Shown here: positions 7,123 to 15,774 of the stretch, one piece after another | Layout: every line of letters starts with the position of its first letter | Numbering within the stretch: the first letter of the stretch is position 1 | NCBI GenBank assembly: GCA_021413865.1 | Contig: JAIOPN010000016.1 | Location: forward strand, 1 to 64,000 | Source: Planctomycetota bacterium | GTDB taxonomy: Bacteria > Planctomycetota > Phycisphaerae > Phycisphaerales > Phycisphaeraceae | Direction: 5' to 3' | DNA: 64,000 nt | Position numbers and translations under genes: made by a program | Notes under the pieces: generated by a model | Databases searched by the model: none | What the model was told of the DNA's origin: nothing | What the model saw: the letters and a program-made list of their open reading frames with translations, nothing else

Positions 7123-9785
7123 GGCCGCACCACCAGCAGGAAAACGACCGCCGCGGCGATCGCCACGAACAGCAGGCCCGACATGACGATGAGTCGTTTG
7201 AGTTTGCTCTTGGCGCGGTCCTTCTGCGGGACGAAGCGCGTGGGCGTGCCGAAATCGAACGTGCCGACGGGCGCGGGTGCGGGGGGCACGGCCCGCTTCT
7301 GGAAATAGCCCTGCGCGTTGCCGTAGGAGAGCAGCAACACGACGGGGCGGCAGAGCGTCCGCGTCGGCATGCTTGCAAGGGTTCGGACGGAGTAGCGGAA
7401 GAAAAACTCGGCGCGCTCGAGGAGCTTCGTGCGCTGCGCGTCGTCAACGTGGCGCGAGGCGAGCCTGAAGACCTCGCTCTTGCGCATGTCTTGCGCGGCC
7501 CATGTCTCGGTGGGGTATTCGAGCTCCTTGGGCTTGTCGAGGTAGGGGTATTCCTTTGCCGCCATCCAGTTTGCGTAATGCACCAGCACCGCCCGGCCGT
7601 AGGCGTACATCATGTCCAGCTCGCCCAGCTCCGCCTTGTGATCGAGGTACTTGCCCAGCGACTGGAGGAACATGGTGTAGAACCAGTGGTCCTCGGCCTT
7701 GAGCAGGTTCATGCGGTCGGGGTCGTCGGTGGGGTGAACGGCGCGGCGGATGATCTGCTCGGCTTTGTCGAGGAAGCGGCGTTCGCCGGTGAGCCGGTGG
7801 CCGTCGGTGAGCGCGTTGAGCGCGTTGGCGGCGGCGCGGCCCGGGCCGTGGAAGTTCCCGTAGCCCGAGAGCGTGATGTGCCCCGTGTCGCCGCGGTCGA
7901 GGAAGCGGAAGATGGTCTTGGAGCCGTCGTCGGCGTCGATGACGTATTGGGCCAGGCCGATCGCGGCCTCGCGCGAGAGCGGGTCGCCGGTGACCAGGTG
8001 GTGGAGCATGAAGCCGGTGGTGTAGAGGTGGCCGCCGGAGGGTCCGCCGCCGGGGACTTTTTTGCGTCCCGGGTAGGAGCGGTGGGTTCCGGTGTCGGCA
8101 TCGATGTAGTGGCAGGTGTGCCAGAACAGGCCGTGGTTGTAGGCGGACTTGTCGGCGTCGGTGTGGTAGAGGTCGATGTCGGCGACGTGGGAGGCGAGCT
8201 CGTTCATCGCGTGGAACCAGCGTGGGTCGGCGGAGCGGAGAAACTGGGTGGCGAGGCCGCGCACCGCGTCGTACTGGTTGTTGTAGTGCGAGACCAGCGG
8301 GCGCTCGCCCTTGTCGAAGACCGCCTCGTGGTCGCCGTAGATGTCGCCGAAGTGACGCCAGCCGTACTCGTCGATCACCTCACGCTTGCGCTCGAAGGTG
8401 TCGGGGCCTTCGACGGCGGCGTCGATGAGCGCGAGGTAGTCGGCGTTGGGGTCCTCGGCGCGGGGCAGGAGATAGGGCGCGGCCTGGGCCTGCGATGCCC
8501 ACGCGGGATCGACGGCGGGGACGAGCGGGCTGCGCGCCCAGTCGAGCGGGGTGTCGGTCACCGTGTCGGGGCCGTAGGCCAGGTGCAGCGTGTGCGTTTT
8601 CCGCTCCCCGCCCTGGATTTCGTGTACATCCGCCGATTGCCGGGGAAACAGGCCGACCGTCAGCACGTCGGAGGCGGCCTCGATGGCTTTGGGGAAGTTC
8701 TGCCAGAAGTATTGCGTGGCCGCGCCGAGCGCGCGCTCGCCGTGCTGGAGGAGAACGATCGGGGTGGCGCGTCGGCCCCGTGTTTCGTTCCCCGCACCGG
8801 CGCCCGCCTTGGCAACGACCAGCCGGTAGCCCTGAAAGCCCAGCGGCACCTCCTGCTTGCGGTTGAGGTGGTTGCTGCTCTTCCAGTTCTCGCCGCCGCT
8901 GGAGTCCTGATAGACCTCGACCCGGTCGCCGGCGGCGGTCGTCAGCGGCGCGCCGGGTTCACAGGAGTAGCGGATCGCGGCGTCATCGGGGGAAGAGGCT
9001 GTCTCGACCGGCATGGCGATGGAGAGCGCCGCGCGGCGGAGGTAGATCGAGCCTTCGTTGCCCAGGTCCCACTTGCCGTCCGGGTGGCCGGCGGCGCGCG
9101 GGTTGGTCAGCGTCAGCGTCAGCCGCACCGTCGTGGAGCCGGCGAAGCACTCGACCCGCGCGGTGAGGTCGCAGGTCGGCTTGGCGTCCGGCGAGGCCAA
9201 CCGGCCCCACATCCGCACCGACACACGCACCGGGCCGCGGTCCTCGATGACGACCCTGTCGATGGCGGGGTGATAGACGTGCCCCGCATCGTCCTCGATC
9301 ATCAATGTCGATCGGGCCGGGTTGATCGCCTGCCGGCCGTGGACTTTCGCGTCGGCGAAGGGGAAGGGGGTCTGGTTCGGGTTGCTCGTGGAGTTGATCG
9401 TGAAGAGCGCCGCGCCGGTGTCGATCTCGATGACCTTGCCGGTCTCGCGGATGGCCGCGCGGGGTGTGTCGGCGGGCGCCCGGCCGGGGGTGTCGCCGAT
9501 TTTGAGCAGGTAATCCGCCCCGCTGTCGGCGAGCCAATCGACGAGGGCCCAGCGGACCGAACCGTCAGACCAGCGGTCCAGGACGCGCGATTGCACGGGC
9601 ACAGCGCGCGCACCGCCGATAATAAGGTTGAGCGCGGCGCTGTCACGCAGCACGCCACGCGGCCAGGGGACGCCTACAGTGACCGGTTCGCCCCGACGCG
9701 GGGCGTCACCGCCGCCCGGCACGCGCAGCGGCGCCGCGCTGATCCCGCCGTCGGTCGCCTGCACGGGATTCGTCATGGTTGCCAT
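7119..9785 (-). CDS. RIFT-barrel lyase-like protein (PcRGLX/YetA-like) with C-terminal membrane anchor
   Basis: The 888-residue protein begins with a segment matching the N-terminal RIFT barrel of exo-rhamnogalacturonan-lyase-like proteins (PVTVGVPWPRGVLRDSAALN, then DRWSDGSVRWALVDWLA). A beta-rich middle and an alpha-toroid-like helical half follow. The last 25 or so residues form a single hydrophobic helix (RLIVMSGLLFVAIAAAVVFL) ending LVVRP. No signal peptide is visible, so the large domain should remain cytoplasmic and be tail-anchored, which is unusual for a polysaccharide-active enzyme. I chose ATG 9785 because a TATTGT hexamer lies 8 nt upstream; ATG 9776 is an alternative. It is first gene of the left arm of the glycan locus. 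Activity is inferred only from fold-level similarity. Confidence 0.72.
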   Translation of the reverse strand: MATMTNPVQATDGGISAAPLRVPGGGDAPRRGEPVTVGVPWPRGVLRDSAALNLIIGGARAVPVQSRVLDRWSDGSVRWALVDWLADSGADYLLKIGDTPGRAPADTPRAAIRETGKVIEIDTGAALFTINSTSNPNQTPFPFADAKVHGRQAINPARSTLMIEDDAGHVYHPAIDRVVIEDRGPVRVSVRMWGRLASPDAKPTCDLTARVECFAGSTTVRLTLTLTNPRAAGHPDGKWDLGNEGSIYLRRAALSIAMPVETASSPDDAAIRYSCEPGAPLTTAAGDRVEVYQDSSGGENWKSSNHLNRKQEVPLGFQGYRLVVAKAGAGAGNETRGRRATPIVLLQHGERALGAATQYFWQNFPKAIEAASDVLTVGLFPRQSADVHEIQGGERKTHTLHLAYGPDTVTDTPLDWARSPLVPAVDPAWASQAQAAPYLLPRAEDPNADYLALIDAAVEGPDTFERKREVIDEYGWRHFGDIYGDHEAVFDKGERPLVSHYNNQYDAVRGLATQFLRSADPRWFHAMNELASHVADIDLYHTDADKSAYNHGLFWHTCHYIDADTGTHRSYPGRKKVPGGGPSGGHLYTTGFMLHHLVTGDPLSREAAIGLAQYVIDADDGSKTIFRFLDRGDTGHITLSGYGNFHGPGRAAANALNALTDGHRLTGERRFLDKAEQIIRRAVHPTDDPDRMNLLKAEDHWFYTMFLQSLGKYLDHKAELGELDMMYAYGRAVLVHYANWMAAKEYPYLDKPKELEYPTETWAAQDMRKSEVFRLASRHVDDAQRTKLLERAEFFFRYSVRTLASMPTRTLCRPVVLLLSYGNAQGYFQKRAVPPAPAPVGTFDFGTPTRFVPQKDRAKSKLKRLIVMSGLLFVAIAAAVVFLLVVRP

Positions 9786-10087
9786 CGGGTTACACAATAG
9801 TCGGTGGAGAGATCGCCGGCGGTCCGGCGCGGTTGCCGCCGCGACGCGCCGTAAGAGGGGATATCGGCTGATCGACGGCCGGCGTTTGACGCGGCCTGTT
9901 TTTCCGGACGTGATCCGGGCCGATCTCTTATGCGAACGGCCCGTCGGTACGATATCCAAGGGTAGTTATTTCCGGTGCAGAGGCCCCCGAGCCGCCGCAC
10001 CGTGCTACGGAACGAGAAGGCCCGCGGGACGCGGGGAGCGCCGGTCGCCGCGATCGGGGCTGTGACACCGCCGGGCCGGTTTGGGAT
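9786..10087. promoter_or_regulatory. Divergent intergenic region of the polysaccharide locus
   Basis: About 300 nt separate the leftward lyase-like gene from the rightward ABC-exporter operon, so both arms of the locus must start here. On the minus strand TATTGT (9794-9799) lies 8 nt before the ATG at 9785. For the rightward operon I could not pick out a convincing -35/-10 pair. No small gene is evident. Confidence 0.5.
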
Positions 10088-11356
10088 ATGGGCATGGATT
10101 CAATCATCAGTGCGCAGGGCTTGTCCAAGCGGTACCGCCTGGGCGCTTCGGCGACCAATGACCGCACGCTGCGCGAGGTCATCGTTGACAAGACACGCTC
10201 GTGGTTCGGCTCCGACGCGCCGGCCAACGGCAACGGGGCGGACAAGCGGTTCTTCTGGGCGCTGCGCGACGTGAGCTTCGATATCCAGCGCGGCGACGTG
10301 GTGGGCATCATCGGCAAGAACGGCGCGGGCAAGAGCACGCTGCTCAAGCTGCTCTCGCGCATCACCGACCCGACGCAGGGCCGGGCCGAGATCGTCGGCC
10401 GGGTCGGCTCGCTCCTGGAAGTCGGCACCGGTTTCCACCCCGAGCTGACCGGGCGTGAAAACATCTTCCTCAACGGCACGCTGATGGGCATGAGCCGGCG
10501 CGAGGTAGCGACGAAATTCGATGCCATCGTGGAGTTCGCCGAGGTCGAGCGGTTCCTCGACACGCCGGTGAAGAGATACTCGTCGGGCATGTATGTGCGC
10601 CTGGCGTTCGCGGTGGCGGCGCACCTGGAGCCGGACGTGCTGATCGTTGACGAGGTGCTGGCGGTGGGCGACATGGCCTTCCAGCGCAAGTGCCTGGGCA
10701 AGGTGCAGGACGTCGCCACGCACGGCAACACGGTCCTCTTCGTCAGCCACAACATGGGCGCGGTCACCAGCCTCTGCACCCGCGCGATCCTGTTGGAGCG
10801 CGGGTCGGTCGTGCTCGACGGCACGGTGAACGAGGTCGTGGACCGCTACATGACCGGCACCGCCAACCAGGCGCAGACGCCCGGCCGCATCACCTACCAG
10901 CCGCTGCCCGCCGACGACCGCGACGGCCAGGTGTTGGCGATGACCTCGCTCGACCACGCCGGCCGCGCCTGCGAAAACACGCTGTTCACCGACGGCTTCT
11001 CGGTGGAGCTGGAATACGTGCTGCACCGCCGCGTGCCGGACCTGGAGGTGTCGATCGACGTCTTCGACCGCAACGGCGCCAAGGTTTTTTATTCGAGCAC
11101 GCGCAGGCCGCCGACCGGCGACACCTTCGAGCCGGGCAGGTACCGCTCGCGGGTGCGCATCCCCGGCAAGTTCCTCATCCCCAACCATTACTGGATCAGC
11201 GCCGCGATGCTGGTGCCCAACGTGCGTTTCGTGGACCAGCGCGAGCGCGCCGTCTCGGTGCAGATCGTGGACAACGGCTCGGACCTGCACCGCTTCGCCG
11301 GCACCGACGTCGGCTCGGTCTGGGTGGACCTGGAATGGGGCACCACGCGCGAGTAA
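10088..11356 (+). CDS. ABC transporter ATPase for polysaccharide export (Wzt/TagH-like, with C-terminal glycan-binding domain)
   Basis: Powers export of a completed polysaccharide across the inner membrane together with the permease that follows. The 422-residue protein has Walker A GKNGAGKS (residues 76-83), the signature YSSGMYVRLAFAVA, Walker B VLIVDEVLAVGD and an H-loop in FVSHNMG. After residue 260 or so comes an extra beta-rich domain resembling the Wzt C-terminal domain, which in O-antigen exporters recognises the modified glycan end. MGMD at 10088 or the ATG at 10094 could be the start. It is the first gene of a rightward operon; the permease begins 30 nt downstream. Confidence 0.93.
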   Translation: MGMDSIISAQGLSKRYRLGASATNDRTLREVIVDKTRSWFGSDAPANGNGADKRFFWALRDVSFDIQRGDVVGIIGKNGAGKSTLLKLLSRITDPTQGRAEIVGRVGSLLEVGTGFHPELTGRENIFLNGTLMGMSRREVATKFDAIVEFAEVERFLDTPVKRYSSGMYVRLAFAVAAHLEPDVLIVDEVLAVGDMAFQRKCLGKVQDVATHGNTVLFVSHNMGAVTSLCTRAILLERGSVVLDGTVNEVVDRYMTGTANQAQTPGRITYQPLPADDRDGQVLAMTSLDHAGRACENTLFTDGFSVELEYVLHRRVPDLEVSIDVFDRNGAKVFYSSTRRPPTGDTFEPGRYRSRVRIPGKFLIPNHYWISAAMLVPNVRFVDQRERAVSVQIVDNGSDLHRFAGTDVGSVWVDLEWGTTRE

Positions 11357-11386
11357 CCACGGATATCCGATCAGGACCGTTCGACC

Positions 11387-12277
11387 ATGAGCACCACCGC
11401 AACGAAGACCCTCGACACGCCGCAGCGCGTGCAGCCGCGCGCCTTCATCCGGCCGCGCAGCGGGTGGTCCACCCTCGACGTGTTCGAGCTGTGGCGCTAC
11501 CGCGACCTGTTGTTCATGCTCGCCAAGCGCGACGTGATGGTGCGCTACAAGCAGGCGACGCTGGGCGTGGCGTGGGCGATCATCGTGCCGCTGACGCAGA
11601 TGGCCGTCTTCGTACTCTTCTTCGGCAACCTGCTGGGCGCCGGCAACAAGGCCAACGAGGCCGCGAAGAGCGCCGTGATCTACCCCGTCTTCCTCCTGGC
11701 GGCGCAGACGCCGTGGAACTACTTCGCCTCCACCGTCGTCTCGGCGTGCAACAGCCTCGTGGGCGATTCGAACCTGATCCGCAAGGTCTATTTCCCCCGC
11801 CTGGTCGTCCCGCTCTCCTCGATCGGCGCGCCGTTCGTCGATTTCGTCATCGCGTTCATCGTGCTGCTGGGCCTCATGCTGTGGTACGGGATGTCGATCG
11901 TCCCCGCGCTGGTGGCGCTGCCGCTGCTGGCCATCGCGGTGACGCTGGCGGCGCTGGGCGTGGGGCTCCTGCTCTCGGCGCTGACGGTCTCCTACCGCGA
12001 CTTTAGGGCGGTGATCCCGGTGCTGATCCAGCTCTGGTTCTACGCCACGCCGGTGATCATCTCGCTGACGTGGCTGGGCGAGAAGTGGAACTGGCTGCTC
12101 ATGCTTCTGAAGCTCAACCCGATGGCCGGCCCGATCGAGGCCTTCCGCGCCGTGGTCCTTGGCCTGCCGATCGACTGGACGGGCCTGTGGTGCTCGCTCG
12201 GGTCCACGTTGCTGTTCATCATCATCGGGCTGGCGTATTTCTGCCGCGTCGAACGCCGCTTCGCCGACGTGGTCTGA
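11387..12277 (+). CDS. ABC-2 type polysaccharide export permease (Wzm-like)
   Basis: Inner-membrane channel partner of the preceding ATPase. The 296-residue protein carries the amphipathic N-terminal segment and the motif LFMLAKRDVMVRYKQATLG typical of Wzm/TagG/KpsM permeases, then six hydrophobic segments and SYRDFRAVIPVLIQLWFYATPV. The ATPase and permease together define an ABC-dependent export pathway, in contrast to a Wzx flippase, none of which is present here. Confidence 0.94.
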   Translation: MSTTATKTLDTPQRVQPRAFIRPRSGWSTLDVFELWRYRDLLFMLAKRDVMVRYKQATLGVAWAIIVPLTQMAVFVLFFGNLLGAGNKANEAAKSAVIYPVFLLAAQTPWNYFASTVVSACNSLVGDSNLIRKVYFPRLVVPLSSIGAPFVDFVIAFIVLLGLMLWYGMSIVPALVALPLLAIAVTLAALGVGLLLSALTVSYRDFRAVIPVLIQLWFYATPVIISLTWLGEKWNWLLMLLKLNPMAGPIEAFRAVVLGLPIDWTGLWCSLGSTLLFIIIGLAYFCRVERRFADVV

Positions 12278-12402
12278 CCGGGATCACCGTACCACCGACC
12301 CGACGGAGTGCTGGAATTCGAGCAATCAGCGTCACTCCGAACGGCATGATCGAATCCGCTTAGGCCCCTACACCCATACCTGAGCAAGGCCAGAACCATC
12401 CC

Positions 12403-13305
12403 ATGAATCCAACACTACGGATCAGCGTCGTTATCCCCGCGTATAACCAGGGCGCTTACCTAGCCGAATCTCTCGACGGTGTCCTTCGACAAACGTATCC
12501 GGTCCACGAAATCATCGTCGTCGATGATGGCAGCACCGACGACACATCGGCGGTCCTCGATCGATATCGAGATCGGGTGACGACGATACGGCAGTCCAAT
12601 GCGGGGGTCTCGGCCGCCCGCAACACAGCTCTCGATCGGGCGAGCGGGAACTGGGTCGCCTTCCTCGATAGTGACGACGTATGGGAGCCGCGTAAACTCG
12701 AACGGCAAGCGGCATTGACGGTTGGCGAAGGTGTCGTTTGTGTTCACACGGGCTACCGTGTCTTCGGCAGTGTACAGCGGATTCACGAGACACCGCGGGA
12801 GGTTCTCCAGGGTCGCTACGACACCATATCGTTGCTGTCCCGGGTCATGGTGCTGCCCTCGACCGCGTTGGTTCGCCATGATGCGGGGGTTCGCTTCCGA
12901 CCCTGGGCCGCGGTGTGCGAGGATGAGATCTATTTCGCGGAACTTGGCAGACTTGGGCATTTCTCGTTCATCCCCGAACCTTTGGTGCGGTATCGCAAGC
13001 CGGCGTGCGGGAGGCGCGACAGGACGGTCGAGGGGTGGCAATACCGATTCCGCTGGGTGGCTGAGTACTCAGGGCTAGAAGGCCAGAACCGCGACCGCTT
13101 TGAGAAATCGATGGCCTGTGTCGTTGCCGAGGAAGCCGAACTGGCACGGTGGGTCCGCGATTGGCGCCGGTATTGGGCGCTGCGTAAGTACCTGACCGAG
13201 ATATGGTGCTGGCCTGATCCGCCAGCGGTCGTGAGCGAGCGGGTTTATCCTCGCTTGGTGTATTTCCTCAAGGATTTTCTGGACCGCCGGCGCCAAGCCC
13301 GGTAG
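12403..13305 (+). CDS. Glycosyltransferase family 2 (GT-A)
   Basis: Inverting glycosyltransferase of the GT-A fold. The 300-residue protein begins ISVVIPAYNQGAYLAESL and shows VVDDGSTDDT and the metal-binding acidic motif FLDSDDVWEP, with AVCEDEIYF as the likely catalytic-base region. It has no membrane segment. Hand counts on two sequence lines give about 57% G+C against about 70% in the next gene, and it uses TAT, CGA and GTT codons that the neighbours avoid. This suggests a later acquisition into the locus. A 125-nt gap separates it from the permease gene; no hairpin stands out in it. Confidence 0.9.
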   Translation: MNPTLRISVVIPAYNQGAYLAESLDGVLRQTYPVHEIIVVDDGSTDDTSAVLDRYRDRVTTIRQSNAGVSAARNTALDRASGNWVAFLDSDDVWEPRKLERQAALTVGEGVVCVHTGYRVFGSVQRIHETPREVLQGRYDTISLLSRVMVLPSTALVRHDAGVRFRPWAAVCEDEIYFAELGRLGHFSFIPEPLVRYRKPACGRRDRTVEGWQYRFRWVAEYSGLEGQNRDRFEKSMACVVAEEAELARWVRDWRRYWALRKYLTEIWCWPDPPAVVSERVYPRLVYFLKDFLDRRRQAR

Positions 13306-13394
13306 CGGTGGCGTCGAACCCGATGGATTTGCAGGGCATGGCGAACTACCCGAGCCTGAAAACAGGTCCACGGATGCTGACGAGTAAGCGGAAC

Positions 13395-14531
13395 ATGAAC
13401 CTGCGCGTCCTCTACCTGACGATGAACCCCAACACCATCAGCACCACCGCGCCGATGATGGGCTGGCTCACGCACCTGCGCGCCCAGGGGCTTGAGCCCG
13501 TCGTCGCGCACAACACGCTGGGCGACTTCCACCGCTGGCTCTGCGACCGCGACATCCCCTCGCACCACGTCCCCATGCCCGTGCCCGACAAGCTCAGGCC
13601 CTGGCCCTTCATCAAATCCATCCTCGCCCTCCGCCGCATCATCAGGCAGCACCACATCGACCTGGTCCACTGCAACGAGCAGAACATCTACCTGCACGGC
13701 AACGCGGCGGCGCGCTGGACGCGACGCCCCGTCGTCGTGAGCATCCACGCGGCGATGGAGCGCGGCTACTGCAAGTGGGTCTTCGGCGGGAAACGCAGGC
13801 CCCTCCGCATGTACTTCGTCAGCAAGGCGTGCAGGGAGTTCAACCGGCCCAGCCTTGAGGGCGTCGTCCCCGAGGAACGCTGGAACGTGCTGAGCAACGG
13901 CCTGGAGCCCGACGAGTTCAAGCCCGACCCCACGCTGCGCACGGCATTCCGCGCCGCCCACAAGCTCGACGGCAAAATCGCCCTGGGCGTCGCCTGCGCG
14001 ATCCGCCCCGGCAAGCAGATCGAGCACCTGATCGACGCCGGCACGCGGGTGACCGACCCGCGCGTCCGCATCGTGCTCGCCGGTTCCGCGATTGCCGGGG
14101 AGGAGTCTTACGGCGAAACGATCCTCGCCGCGGCGCGGAAAAAACTCGGCGACCGGTTTGTCTATGTGGGCCACCTCAAGGACGTCAAGCCCTTTTTCGC
14201 GGGTCTGGACCTCTTCGTGAACACGAGCAAGCAGGAGGCGGGCAGCATCAGCGTCCTCCAATCCCTCGCCAGCGGGTGCCCCGTGGTGGGCTATTCCAGC
14301 AAGTCCGTCGAGGAGCAGATTCTTCCCGGCGGCGGTGAGATCGTGGAGCAGGACAGCGTCGAACAACTCGCCGCGGCGCTGGGGCGGTGGCTCGCCGACC
14401 CGGCCGCGCTGGGCAAGGCGCGCGAGTCGGCGCGGCGGCGTTTCATGGAGGCCTACGACATCCGCGCCCTCTCGATGCACCTCTGGAACGAATACCTCCG
14501 GATCGTCCCCGAAGCGAAGGACCGGCCTTGA
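13395..14531 (+). CDS. Glycosyltransferase family 4 (GT-B)
   Basis: Predicted retaining glycosyltransferase of the glycan locus. The 378 residues start NLRVLYLTMNPNTISTTAPM (glycan-acceptor half). They contain LVHCNEQNIYLHGNAAARW, the hinge sequence VLSNGLEPDEFKPD and the donor-binding motif KQEAGSISVLQSLASGCPVV with the E-x7-x motif in a variant form. ATG 13395 is the preferred start since homology begins there; in-frame ATGs at 13374 and 13308 are possible. The next glycosyltransferase starts 1 nt after this stop, so they are co-transcribed. Sugar specificity cannot be told. Confidence 0.9.
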   Translation: MNLRVLYLTMNPNTISTTAPMMGWLTHLRAQGLEPVVAHNTLGDFHRWLCDRDIPSHHVPMPVPDKLRPWPFIKSILALRRIIRQHHIDLVHCNEQNIYLHGNAAARWTRRPVVVSIHAAMERGYCKWVFGGKRRPLRMYFVSKACREFNRPSLEGVVPEERWNVLSNGLEPDEFKPDPTLRTAFRAAHKLDGKIALGVACAIRPGKQIEHLIDAGTRVTDPRVRIVLAGSAIAGEESYGETILAAARKKLGDRFVYVGHLKDVKPFFAGLDLFVNTSKQEAGSISVLQSLASGCPVVGYSSKSVEEQILPGGGEIVEQDSVEQLAAALGRWLADPAALGKARESARRRFMEAYDIRALSMHLWNEYLRIVPEAKDRP

Positions 14532-14532
14532 G

Positions 14533-15774
14533 ATGAGCGACTCCGCCCCTTCATCCTCGATCCAAGCCCAGGGACGAGTCCCCGAGTCCCCAGGGTCCGC
14601 CTCCGCAGCGCAACGGCTCAAGGTCTGCATCGTCAGCCGCGCCCCCTTCGTCGGTGGAGCGGAGCTCGCCGCCGAGCGATTAGGTGTCGGGCTGACGCAG
14701 GCGGGCCACGACGTGCTCATGGTGCTGGGCGTGAACGGCGAGGTCATGGAGCGCATGCAGCGCGCCGGCCTGCGCTGCGTCCACCTCGCCACGCCGCTGG
14801 CCGACCGCAAACGCTTCTGGGTCTATCTCATCGCCCGCGCCCGGCTGCGCGGCCTCTTCCGCCGTGAGAAGCCCGACGTCATCCACAGCAACGACCTGCC
14901 CACGCACCAGATCGTCTCCGACGCCGCCCGCCCGCTGGTCGTCCCGGTCATCTGCCACCACCGCTTCACCTACCCCGGCGAGGGCATCGACTGGTTCAAC
15001 CGCCACGGCGCGGCACGCCACGTCTTCGTCTCCCGCGGATTGATGGACCCGCTCTGCGAGGCCTCGAAAAGGCTCGCCGCCTCGCCGCGTTCCGTGGTGT
15101 ACGACGGCCTCGAACTCCCGCCGCTGCCCAACGGCGACGACCGCGCCGCCGCGCGGCGCGAGCTGGGCCTGCCCGCGGACAAGGTCATCGTGCTCTACGC
15201 CGGGCAGATCATCGAGCGCAAGGGGGTCGCCGACCTGATGCACGCCTGGTCGCGCGGCGAGTCCGACCCCGCCCGCGCGGCGTTCCTCGTGGTTGTCGGC
15301 GACGACTCGGCGGGCAACGGCGCCTACCGCCGCGCCATGGAGAAGCTCGCCGGGGATTTGTCGCTGGGGGAGGACCGGCTGCGTTTCGTCGGCTTCCAGA
15401 AAAACGTGCCGCGCTGGCTGGCGGCGGCCGACATCGCCGTGGTGCCCTCGCACGTCGAGCCGCTCGGCAATGCAACACTCGAGGCGATGGCGTTCGCGCT
15501 GCCGGTGATCGGCGGCAATGTCGGCGGCATCCCGGAGATGGTCGTCGAGGGTCAGACGGGCCTGCTCGTGCCGCCGCGCGACCCGCCGGCGCTGGCGGCG
15601 GCGCTGGGGCGGTTGATCGGTGATGCAACGCTGCGCCGCAAGATGGGCGTCGCCGGCCGGGAGCGGTGCGAGACGATGTTCAGCCTCGCCGCGCACACCC
15701 GCGCGGTGCTGGGCGAATATGATGCCGTCCTGACCGGGTCGAGGGGTCGGGGCGGGCACGGGGACAGGCCATGA
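14533..15774 (+). CDS. Glycosyltransferase family 4 (GT-B)
   Basis: Second consecutive GT4 enzyme, 413 residues. A short Ser/Pro-rich leader (MSDSAPSSSIQAQGR) precedes the Rossmann start LKVCIVSRAPFVGGAELAAE. VIHSNDLPTHQ and FVSRGLMDPL follow, and the C-terminal half has VLYAGQIIERKGV and the canonical donor motif EPLGNATLEAMAFALPVIGG. The start at 14533 is only 1 nt after the previous stop, and its own stop overlaps the next start (ATGA at 15771), giving tight coupling through to the oxidoreductase. Confidence 0.92.
   Translation: MSDSAPSSSIQAQGRVPESPGSASAAQRLKVCIVSRAPFVGGAELAAERLGVGLTQAGHDVLMVLGVNGEVMERMQRAGLRCVHLATPLADRKRFWVYLIARARLRGLFRREKPDVIHSNDLPTHQIVSDAARPLVVPVICHHRFTYPGEGIDWFNRHGAARHVFVSRGLMDPLCEASKRLAASPRSVVYDGLELPPLPNGDDRAAARRELGLPADKVIVLYAGQIIERKGVADLMHAWSRGESDPARAAFLVVVGDDSAGNGAYRRAMEKLAGDLSLGEDRLRFVGFQKNVPRWLAAADIAVVPSHVEPLGNATLEAMAFALPVIGGNVGGIPEMVVEGQTGLLVPPRDPPALAAALGRLIGDATLRRKMGVAGRERCETMFSLAAHTRAVLGEYDAVLTGSRGRGGHGDRP

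Noticed and set aside
7449-9800. Very long plus-strand open frame (783 codons) opposite the RGL-like gene
   Set aside because: It is Val/Gly/Arg-rich low-complexity translation of the antisense strand of a GC-rich gene; no recognisable domain. The minus-strand reading has clear RIFT-barrel motifs.
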